This document shows, piece by piece, positions 16,409 through 24,911 of a DNA stretch of 64,000 nt. Where the stretch lies: positions 51,224 to 115,223 of the forward strand of contig NZ_JAJCIC010000012.1 in assembly GCF_020554865.1 (NCBI RefSeq), in the 5' to 3' direction. A model generated the notes under the pieces. The model saw nothing but the letters and a program-made list of their open reading frames with translations, was not told the origin of the DNA and did not search any database. This stretch comes from Lacrimispora sp. 210928-DFI.3.58 (lineage in GTDB: Bacteria > Bacillota > Clostridia > Lachnospirales > Lachnospiraceae). Numbering within the stretch: position 1 is the stretch's first letter; each line of letters opens with the position of its first letter. The position numbers and the translations under genes were made by a program.

Positions 16409-17728
16409 ATGACAAAAGATCTTACAGAAGGAAAACCGGAACAGGTCCTGTGGGCCTTCTGCCTGCCGCTGTTCGGAAGCATTATATTCCAACAGCTGTA
16501 CAACATTGCAGACAGCCTGGTAGCAGGAAAATTTGTAGGCGAAAATGCCCTCGCGGCAGTTGGAAACAGCTATGAGATCACCCTGATCTTCATTGCCTTT
16601 GCCTTTGGCTGCAACATCGGCTGCTCGGTTATCACCAGCCGCTTTTTTGGGGCAAAGGACTATGCCAATGTAAAAACAGCGGTACATACTACCTTGGTTT
16701 CCGGCGCTGTGCTGTGCCTGTTTCTGATGACGGGAGGCTTCCTGTTCTGCGGCCGGCTGCTGGCGCTGATCAAAACACCGGAGGAGATTTTTGCGGATTC
16801 TGCCCTTTACCTTTACATCTATATCGGCGGGCTTCCCTTCCTGTTCTTCTATAATATTGCTACGGGAATATTCTCCGCTCTGGGGGACTCCAAAACCCCC
16901 TTCTGGTTCCTGGCAGCCTCTTCCACTGCCAATATTGCTGTGGATATCCTCTTTGTAACAGCCTTTGACATGGGAGTTGCAGGTGTGGCCTGGGCGACCT
17001 TCCTCTGCCAGGGAGTGAGCTGCATCCTTTCTATTATCGTAGTGTTCCGTCATCTGTCCTCTTTAAAGACAGATAAAAAGAGCGCACCCTTTTCCTGGAG
17101 CATTTTCAAGTCCATCTGCGTCGTGGCAATTCCCAGTATTTTACAGCAAAGCTTTATTTCTCTGGGAAATATTGTGATCCAGAGTGTCATCAATGGCTTC
17201 GGAGCTTCCGTCATTGCAGGCTATGCTGCCTCTGTTAAGCTGAACAACATGGTGATCACCTCTTTTACCACTCTGGGCAACGGGATCTCCAATTTCACCT
17301 CCCAGAACATCGGCGCAGGAAAGCACTCCCGTGTCCATGAGGGCTTCAGGGCCGGATGTAAAATGGTCTGGATGCTGTGTATACCCATTGTGGCCCTGTA
17401 CCTCCTGGGCGGAAAATGGCTGGTATTCCTGTTCATGGAGGATGCCCAGGGCCCTGCATTGACTACCGGAGTGCAGATGCTGCGCATCCTCTCTCCATTC
17501 TACTTTGTGATCTCCATCAAGCTGGTAGCTGACGGTATCTTAAGGGGCGCAAGCCTTATGAGGCAGTTCATGGTGTCCACATTCACGGATCTGATCCTCC
17601 GTGTGATCCTTGCCATCTTCCTCTCAAAGGAGCTTGGAACCATCGGCATATGGATGGCATGGCCCATTGGCTGGGCCATTGGAACCTCCCTGTCCGTCCT
17701 GCTTTATAAAAAGTCCCTGCAGCCATAA
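16409..17728 (+). CDS. MATE-family multidrug/metabolite exporter
   Basis: 439-residue, about twelve-helix transporter exporting cationic or organic compounds in exchange for Na+ or H+. Start at ATG 16409 with GAGGAG ten bases upstream; a GTG three codons earlier is too close to that site. N-terminus DLTEGKPEQVLWAFCLPLFGSIIFQQLYNIADSLVAGKFVGENALAAVGNSYE is the MatE signature, and the second repeat begins near VVAIPSILQQSFISLGNIVIQ. Single gene; its leader lies just behind the large hairpin element. Substrate cannot be predicted. Confidence 0.93.
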   Translation: MTKDLTEGKPEQVLWAFCLPLFGSIIFQQLYNIADSLVAGKFVGENALAAVGNSYEITLIFIAFAFGCNIGCSVITSRFFGAKDYANVKTAVHTTLVSGAVLCLFLMTGGFLFCGRLLALIKTPEEIFADSALYLYIYIGGLPFLFFYNIATGIFSALGDSKTPFWFLAASSTANIAVDILFVTAFDMGVAGVAWATFLCQGVSCILSIIVVFRHLSSLKTDKKSAPFSWSIFKSICVVAIPSILQQSFISLGNIVIQSVINGFGASVIAGYAASVKLNNMVITSFTTLGNGISNFTSQNIGAGKHSRVHEGFRAGCKMVWMLCIPIVALYLLGGKWLVFLFMEDAQGPALTTGVQMLRILSPFYFVISIKLVADGILRGASLMRQFMVSTFTDLILRVILAIFLSKELGTIGIWMAWPIGWAIGTSLSVLLYKKSLQP

Positions 17729-17747
17729 ATTCCACCTGCGCGATTCC

Positions 17748-17795
17748 AGTGTCTTGTCTCGTTCATATTTCGCCAAATGAACGAAACAAAACACT
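17748..17795. terminator. Stem-loop between convergent MATE and AraC genes
   Basis: AGTGT-TTGT-TCGTTCAT pairs with ATGAACGA-ACAA-ACACT around a ten-base loop, with two mismatches. It lies in the 70-base gap between the two convergent stops and can serve both. Confidence 0.6.
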
Positions 17796-17798
17796 AGT

Positions 17799-18728
17799 TC
17801 AAGGGCTTTGCTCCCGAACTTCCACTGCGGAAAGAATGGCCTGCCTGCTCCTGTATTCAGACGGCGTACAGGCATAGGCCTTCCGGAATTCCTTGGAAAA
17901 ATAACTCATATCGGAGAAGCCGCATTGTCCTCCGATCTCCGATATGCTCATGGCGGTGGAGCGCAAAAGCTCTGCCGCCTTTTGTATCCTGTACTGCTTC
18001 ACATACTGGATGGGGGTAGTCCCAATGGTAGAGCGGAAGCAGCGCAGGCATTCGCTCACACTTACCATGGCGCTTTCCGCAATATCCTTCATTTTCATCT
18101 CCCCCGCATAATTTTTCCGGATGTACTGAAGCATGTCCTTCATCCGCATTTCCACGCGAAGGGACCTTTCATCCGGCTGTCCGTTGATATGCCGGCTGCC
18201 TGAAAGCAGTATGCAGATCAGCCTTGACAATCCATGGCGGACATCAAATTCATAGCCTGAGGGCTCTTTTACACAGGTTTCCCATACCTCTTCGATCAGC
18301 CGTACTGCCTCCTCTTCCCTGCTGTTCTTCTGCCCCAGGCACACCAAGCCGGCTGAACGGTCCGCAAGAAGGGGATTTACATATTTTGTCCAGAAAATGC
18401 TGTCCTTATTTCCTCCCACCAGCCACGGCTGAAAGCACATGGAATGGAGAATGCACTCCCCTCTGCCGGCATTTTTCGCGCTGTGCAGAATGCCGGTATT
18501 GATAAAAAAGCCGTCTCCCTGTTCCAATACTGCTTTCTCTGTCCCTGCTTCTATGAGCGCCCTGCCCTTTACCACAACAGCAGCCTCCAGCTCCTCATGC
18601 CAGTGCCAGGGGACTGGCCTTTTGTGCATGTCATCACGGTAGCAGGCAATGGGAAACAGGGCCGTCCCATGCTCAAGAAGCTCTTTTCCTTCCTTGTCTG
18701 TTACAGTGGTACATTCATATAATGCCAT
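17799..18728 (-). CDS. AraC-family regulator with cupin sensor domain
   Basis: 309-residue transcription factor. The N-terminal half is a cupin-type sensor (PVPWHWHEELEAAVVVKGRALIEAG...GDGFFINTGILHSA), the C-terminal 100 residues contain two helix-turn-helix motifs (ISEIGGQCGFSDMSYFSKEFRKAYACTPSEYR). Start ATG has AAGGAGG. Divergent from the MFS transporter with 129 bases between; an inverted repeat ATGAC-GATTTT-GTCAT at 18741-18756 is a candidate binding site. Probably controls the transporter in response to a small sugar-like ligand. Confidence 0.93.
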   Translation of the reverse strand: MALYECTTVTDKEGKELLEHGTALFPIACYRDDMHKRPVPWHWHEELEAAVVVKGRALIEAGTEKAVLEQGDGFFINTGILHSAKNAGRGECILHSMCFQPWLVGGNKDSIFWTKYVNPLLADRSAGLVCLGQKNSREEEAVRLIEEVWETCVKEPSGYEFDVRHGLSRLICILLSGSRHINGQPDERSLRVEMRMKDMLQYIRKNYAGEMKMKDIAESAMVSVSECLRCFRSTIGTTPIQYVKQYRIQKAAELLRSTAMSISEIGGQCGFSDMSYFSKEFRKAYACTPSEYRSRQAILSAVEVREQSP

Positions 18729-18857
18729 TTCTTCCTCCTTATGACGATTTTGTCATATTATTTGACGTTTTGTTCCTAACACAGATCAAATATCGGATGA
18801 TATAATCATATCAATTTTCTGCATGAAAATCAATTTCTTTCATAAGGAGGACTTCCT

Positions 18858-20021
18858 ATGCTTCATATGCTGCTGGCCATTATCTATCTGGCCTTTATCA
18901 GTCTCGGACTGCCGGACTCCCTACTGGGATCGGCCTGGCCTTCTATGTACCCTGTGCTCGGCGTTCCTGTATCCTATGCAGGCGTGATCTCCATGATCAT
19001 CTCTGCAGGCACCATTCTGTCAAGCCTCCAGAGCGACCGCCTGACAAAGAGGCTGGGGACGGGAAAGGTCACGGCCATCAGCGTGGCAATGACGGCCCTG
19101 GCGCTGTTTGGATTTTCCTGCAGCAGCTCCTTTTGGATGCTGTGCCTGTGGGCCATTCCCTATGGCTTGGGCGCAGGAAGCGTTGACGCGTCTTTAAATA
19201 ATTACGTAGCACTGCACTATGCCAGCCGCCATATGAGCTGGCTCCATTGCATGTGGGGGATCGGCGCTTCCCTGGGGCCCTATATTATGGGATATGCATT
19301 GTCAGGCAGGGGCTGGAATATGGGCTACCGCTATATTGCCATTCTCCAGGCAGCTCTGACTCTCATCCTTTTGTTAAGCCTGCCGCTGTGGAAGGAACAA
19401 CAGGCACAGGAAGAAGAAGGCGCAGCCTCCTTTCTTTCCCCGCTCTCTCTGGGACAGATTTTTCTCCTCCCAGGGGCCAAAGCAGCTATGACTGCATTTT
19501 TCTGCTATTGTGCCCTGGAGGCCACCGCCGGCCTGTGGGCAGCCAGCTACCTTGTACTCCATCACGGGGCAGAGGCGAAAGCGGCGGCCGGATTTGCCAG
19601 CCTGTTCTATATGGGGATCACCGCCGGAAGAGCAGTAAATGGATTTTTATCCCTGAAGCTCAGCGATACTCAGATGGTAAGGCTTGGACAGGGCATCATC
19701 CTTTTCGGAGCTCTTTTGCTCCTGCTCTCCTTCTCACAGGCCGTTTCTCTGGCCGGACTGGTGATGATCGGCCTGGGCTGCGCCCCCATTTATCCCAGCA
19801 TGCTCCATGCAACTCCCCATCACTTTGGCGCCGGCAGATCCCAGGCCATCATGGGAGTGCAGATGGCCTGTGCCTATGTGGGGACCTGCCTTATGCCGCC
19901 CCTTTTCGGCCTCATCGCCAGCCATGTGAGCATTGTGCTCTTTCCCGTGTTCCTTCTGCTGATCCTCGTACTTATGGTCTTTACACATGAGAAGCTGATT
20001 GATATGGAGAATATTGGATAA
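18858..20021 (+). CDS. MFS transporter
   Basis: 387-residue, twelve-helix major facilitator, similar in start (LAIIYLAFISLGLPDSLLGSAWPSMYPVLGVPVSYAGVISM) to fucose-permease/YbjJ-like members. The DRLTKRLGTGK loop between helices 2 and 3 is the MFS A-motif region. Strong AAGGAGG site; candidate -10 TATAAT at 18801-18806. The divergent AraC gene suggests substrate-induced expression. A terminator follows. Sugar or sugar-phosphate transport is a guess only. Confidence 0.88.
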   Translation: MLHMLLAIIYLAFISLGLPDSLLGSAWPSMYPVLGVPVSYAGVISMIISAGTILSSLQSDRLTKRLGTGKVTAISVAMTALALFGFSCSSSFWMLCLWAIPYGLGAGSVDASLNNYVALHYASRHMSWLHCMWGIGASLGPYIMGYALSGRGWNMGYRYIAILQAALTLILLLSLPLWKEQQAQEEEGAASFLSPLSLGQIFLLPGAKAAMTAFFCYCALEATAGLWAASYLVLHHGAEAKAAAGFASLFYMGITAGRAVNGFLSLKLSDTQMVRLGQGIILFGALLLLLSFSQAVSLAGLVMIGLGCAPIYPSMLHATPHHFGAGRSQAIMGVQMACAYVGTCLMPPLFGLIASHVSIVLFPVFLLLILVLMVFTHEKLIDMENIG

Positions 20022-20068
20022 TGTTCTGCAGTCGCTGCATGCAACAACAAACCCCTTATAACTTGCAG

Positions 20069-20113
20069 TAAGGGACAGCACTTCTCTCATAGAAGCAGCT
20101 GTCCCTTATTTTT
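20069..20113 (+). terminator. Terminator after the MFS gene
   Basis: TAAGGGACAGC pairs with GCTGTCCCTTA around an 18-base loop, followed by TTTTT on the plus strand. The rest of 20022-20190 shows no gene. Confidence 0.8.
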
Positions 20114-20190
20114 GCCGGATATACCGAAAGGCCTCCTTAACAGGCTTGCGGTTTTACAGGCTTTCCAGATTACATTGCCAAATGACCGTG

Positions 20191-20400
20191 TTACTGGATG
20201 GAGATGACTTTATAATCCTGGTCCTCCACTGTCTTCTTTAACACTTCATCGGATACCTCTGCTGCCAGGGTAACAACAGCCGTCCCGGCCTCATGGCTCA
20301 CTGCTGCCTCGGATACCTCCGGAAGTGCCTCCAACACTTTCTTCACTCTTGCCTCACAATGTCCGCACATCATTCCTTCAATCTTCATTGTCTTTGTCAT
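20191..20400 (-). other. copZ: Possible independent CopZ start inside copA
   Basis: The fused C-terminal HMA domain begins with an in-frame ATG at 20400 (MTKTMKIEGMMCGHC, 69 residues, the length of free CopZ). AAGGAG lies at 20415-20410, nine bases upstream, a proper ribosome site in the middle of the copA frame. This suggests either a recent fusion of a former copA-copZ pair by loss of a stop codon, or dual production of fused and free chaperone. Expression as a separate protein is inference. Confidence 0.55.
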
Positions 20401-22734
20401 TGTTTTCTTCTCCTTTTTCTGCTTTCCTTTTATTTTTCTATCTTTTCCCGCATCATGCAGGTTAAACAGATTCAGTCTCAAGGCGTTTGTCACCACACAG
20501 AAGCTGGACAGGCTCATGGCTGCCGCGCCGAACATGGGGTTCAGCTTCCATCCGAAGATCGGGATGAACAGGCCTGCTGCCAGGGGGATCCCTATGGTAT
20601 TGTAGAAAAATGCCCAGAACAGGTTTTCATGGATATTCTTCAGGGTCGACCTGCTCAGGCGGATGGCAGCGGGTACATCGCTCAGCCTGCTCTTCATCAA
20701 TACCACATCTGCCGCATCAATGGCAACATCCGTGCCCGCGCCGATGGCAATACCGATATCCGCCCTGGTCAAGGCCGGGGCATCGTTGATTCCGTCTCCT
20801 ACCATGGCAACCTTTCCTTTCTCCTTCAGGGAGCGGATAACGCTTTCCTTTCCGTCAGGCAGTACCCCTGCGATCACCTGGTCTACTCCTGCCTGTCTGC
20901 CGATGGCCTTTGCTGTCCGCTCATTGTCTCCGGTCAGCATTACCACCTGGATGCCCATATTCTGGAGCTCCCGCACTGCCTGGGGGCTGTCCTCCTTGAT
21001 CACGTCAGCCACTGCAATGATACCCACGAGCTCATTCTCACGGCTGAAGAACAGAGGTGTTTTCCCTTCCCCTGCAAGCTCCTCGGATCTCCGCTTCATC
21101 TCCTCGGATATCGCCGTTTTGCTGCTTATAAATTTATGATTGCCTCCTCTTACAACTGCACCTTCCAAAACAGCTGTCAGGCCATTGCCCGGCAATGCCT
21201 GGAAATCAGAAACCTCCTCTGGGGCAAGCCCTCTCTCCTCTGCCTCCAGAAGGATGGCCTTCGCAAGAGGATGCTCGCTCTTCTTTTCCAGGGAATAGGC
21301 CAGCCTGAGCAGCTCCTCCTCCCCCACTCCGGGAGCCGCAAGAATATCTGTCACCTTGGGCTCTCCGTTTGTAATGGTGCCTGTTTTATCGAGAGCCACG
21401 ATCTGTACCTTACCGGTTTCCTCCAGGGAAACTGCTGTTTTAAACAAAATGCCGTTCTTTGCGCCCATGCCGTTTCCTACCATGATCGCCACAGGCGTAG
21501 CGAGACCTAAAGCACACGGGCAGCTGATAACCAGCACGGAAATACCTCTTGCCAGGGCAAAGCCTATGGTCTGGCCTGCTGCCAGCCACACCAGGGTTGT
21601 CACTACCGCTATAGTGATGACGGCCGGAACGAAAATACCGGATACCTTATCCGCTACCTTTGCAATGGGAGCCTTCGTGGCAGCTGCATCGCTCACCATC
21701 TGGATGATCTGGGATAATGTGGTGTCCTCTCCTACCCTGGTGGCCTCGCACTTGATAAAGCCTGACTGGTTTAAGGTTGCGGCAGACACATGATCTCCCT
21801 CTGCCTTGTCCACAGGAATGCTCTCGCCTGTAAGAGCAGCTTCATTGACAGCGCTGCTTCCCTCCAGGACAACGCCATCCACCGGGATATTCTCCCCTGG
21901 GCGCACAACAAAAATGTCGCCCTTTCTCACCTGGTCAATGGAAACCTCTGTCTCCACGCCGTCCCTTACTAGAACGGCTGTTTTGGGAGCCAGCTTCATA
22001 AGGCCCTTTAAGGCATCTGTGGTCTTGCCCTTTGAGCGGGCCTCCAGCATTTTCCCCACTGTGATCAGGGTCAATATCATTGCCGCTGACTCAAAGTAAA
22101 ATTCATGCATATAGGCCATAACGCCGTCCATATTGCCCTTTACCTGAGCATCGGTCATGGCAAACAGGGCGTAGGTGCTGTATACGAAAGCGGCGGTAGA
22201 ACCAAGGGCAACCAGGGTATCCATGTTGGGCGCTCTGTGCCACAGGCTCTTAAAGCCGCTGATAAAGAACTTCTGGTTGATGACCATGACGATCACCGTG
22301 AGCAGAAGCTGTATCAGTCCCATGGCTACGTGATTATCCGTAAAAAATGACGGCAGCGGCCATCCCCACATCATATGTCCCATAGAGAAATACATAAGGA
22401 CGATCAAAAATCCCAGGGATGCGAATAAACGCCGTTTCAGTATGGGAGTTTCCCTGTCCTTCAGCATATCCTCATTCCCGGCAGCCCCCGCGGGTGCCGA
22501 AGCACCGCCCGGCCCGGCAGCTCCTGCTCCCGGAGCACCCTTTTTTGCCGCACCGTAGCCAGCGGCCTCCACTGCCGCTATGATATCCCCGGCTGCTGCT
22601 GTTCCCTCCACACCCATGGAATTGGTCAAAAGACTCACGGAGCAAGATGTTACCCCCGGCACCTTTGACACTGCCTTTTCCACTCTGGCGCTGCAGGCAG
22701 CGCAGCTCATTCCTGTTACTGTATACTGTTCCAT
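20191..22734 (-). CDS. copA: Copper-exporting P1B-type ATPase with N- and C-terminal HMA domains
   Basis: 847-residue copper efflux pump. Residues 5-65 form an HMA metal-binding domain with MSCAAC (9-14), followed by a Gly/Ala/Pro-rich linker to about 90. The core has TGES at 302-305, the Cu(I) transport motif CPC at 405-407, phosphorylation motif DKTGT at 449-453 and GDGINDAP further on. Normal CopA proteins end near NALRLNLF; here a Lys-rich linker leads into a second HMA domain with MMCGHC (residues 779-847), equivalent to a CopZ chaperone fused in frame. csoR lies 156 bases upstream on the same strand. Confidence 0.96.
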   Translation of the reverse strand: MEQYTVTGMSCAACSARVEKAVSKVPGVTSCSVSLLTNSMGVEGTAAAGDIIAAVEAAGYGAAKKGAPGAGAAGPGGASAPAGAAGNEDMLKDRETPILKRRLFASLGFLIVLMYFSMGHMMWGWPLPSFFTDNHVAMGLIQLLLTVIVMVINQKFFISGFKSLWHRAPNMDTLVALGSTAAFVYSTYALFAMTDAQVKGNMDGVMAYMHEFYFESAAMILTLITVGKMLEARSKGKTTDALKGLMKLAPKTAVLVRDGVETEVSIDQVRKGDIFVVRPGENIPVDGVVLEGSSAVNEAALTGESIPVDKAEGDHVSAATLNQSGFIKCEATRVGEDTTLSQIIQMVSDAAATKAPIAKVADKVSGIFVPAVITIAVVTTLVWLAAGQTIGFALARGISVLVISCPCALGLATPVAIMVGNGMGAKNGILFKTAVSLEETGKVQIVALDKTGTITNGEPKVTDILAAPGVGEEELLRLAYSLEKKSEHPLAKAILLEAEERGLAPEEVSDFQALPGNGLTAVLEGAVVRGGNHKFISSKTAISEEMKRRSEELAGEGKTPLFFSRENELVGIIAVADVIKEDSPQAVRELQNMGIQVVMLTGDNERTAKAIGRQAGVDQVIAGVLPDGKESVIRSLKEKGKVAMVGDGINDAPALTRADIGIAIGAGTDVAIDAADVVLMKSRLSDVPAAIRLSRSTLKNIHENLFWAFFYNTIGIPLAAGLFIPIFGWKLNPMFGAAAMSLSSFCVVTNALRLNLFNLHDAGKDRKIKGKQKKEKKTMTKTMKIEGMMCGHCEARVKKVLEALPEVSEAAVSHEAGTAVVTLAAEVSDEVLKKTVEDQDYKVISIQ

Positions 22735-22743
22735 CTCTGCCTC

Positions 22744-22885
22744 CTTGTTATGAGCACTTAGCGGTCGTCTTCTGACCGCTTACGTGCGATACATGTCAGC
22801 CTCACTTAGCGAGGTCTTCCACGAGCTTAGTGAGGTGGCTTGTTATGAGCACTTAGCGGTCGTCCTTTGACCGCTTACGTGCGAT
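22744..22885. repeat. Paired 47-bp repeats with hairpins between csoR and copA
   Basis: Two copies of a 47-base unit, 22744-22790 and 22839-22885, differ at two bases. Each contains the stem AGCGGTC/GACCGCT. The 48 bases between them hold another stem, CCTCACTTAGC against GCTTAGTGAGG. The block occupies almost the whole intergenic space and shows no coding capacity. Confidence 0.85.
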
Positions 22886-22890
22886 GCCTA

Positions 22891-23202
22891 TTATCTCATC
22901 AGCTTCTGGAGCGTGACAACCAGCTCATCTATAGTATCATCCTTTCCCTCCCGGATATCCGTGGCAACGCAGGTTCTGATATGATTTGCCAGGAGTACCT
23001 TGTTGAAGCTGTTAAGCGCCGCTGTCACTGCGGAAACCTGAGTCAGGATATCTGTACAGTAAGCATCCCGCTCAACCATACCCTTAATCCCCCGTATCTG
23101 TCCTTCGATCCTGTTCAGCCGATGGATCAGATCCTTATATTCCTCTGCTGTCCGCTCCTTTGTCTTATGGCAGCAGCATCCTTTCTCCTCTTCCATTCCC
23201 AT
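22891..23202 (-). CDS. csoR: Copper-sensing repressor CsoR
   Basis: 103-residue all-helical DUF156/CsoR-family repressor that leaves its operator when it binds Cu(I). The Cu(I) ligand set is complete: Cys49 (AYCTDIL), His74 and Cys78 (NHIRTC), distinguishing it from nickel or formaldehyde sensors. A Cys-rich N-terminal stretch GCCCHK (8-13) is an extra feature that could bind metal. Start at 23202 follows AGGCAGGTG; the open frame extends upstream across its own promoter, so longer starts are excluded. First gene of the csoR-copA operon. Confidence 0.94.
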   Translation of the reverse strand: MGMEEEKGCCCHKTKERTAEEYKDLIHRLNRIEGQIRGIKGMVERDAYCTDILTQVSAVTAALNSFNKVLLANHIRTCVATDIREGKDDTIDELVVTLQKLMR

Positions 23203-23253
23203 AAACACACCTGCCTTTCCATTTCCATCTATTCCTATCGGTCTTCTGGGGTT

Positions 23254-23282
23254 ATTATATACCCTATGGGGGTATCTGTCAA
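23254..23282 (-). promoter_or_regulatory. csoR-copA promoter with CsoR operator in the spacer
   Basis: Minus-strand TTGACA (23282-23277), exact 17-base spacer, TATAAT (23259-23254): both hexamers are perfect consensus. The spacer is almost entirely the pseudo-palindrome ATACCCTATGGGGGTAT (23259-23275), which matches the known CsoR operator pattern TACCC...GGGGTA. Repressor binding here would block RNA polymerase directly. Confidence 0.9.
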
Positions 23283-23313
23283 TACTATCCTCATAAAACC
23301 TATCATAACTGCT

Positions 23314-23350
23314 AAAAAAGCGGCCAAAACACAAAGGTTCTAGCCGCTTT
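23314..23350 (-). terminator. Terminator of the arabinofuranosidase operon
   Basis: On the minus strand AAAGCGGC pairs with GCCGCTTT around a loop of about 18 bases, followed by a T run. It sits just past the GH51 stop and insulates the csoR promoter from that operon. Confidence 0.75.
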
Positions 23351-23371
23351 CCAATCTCACTGCTCTTTCTT

Positions 23372-24886
<1,515 letters not shown>

Positions 24887-24911
24887 CTATCCTTTTTCTC
24901 CCCAATACTCC

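Noticed and set aside
20293..21510. 405-codon open frame on the plus strand
   Set aside because: Antisense to copA, whose catalytic motifs are all in place; no domain or ribosome site on the plus strand.
22744..22885. Repeat pair considered as a CRISPR array
   Set aside because: Only two units, the spacer itself is palindromic, and no cas genes are near.
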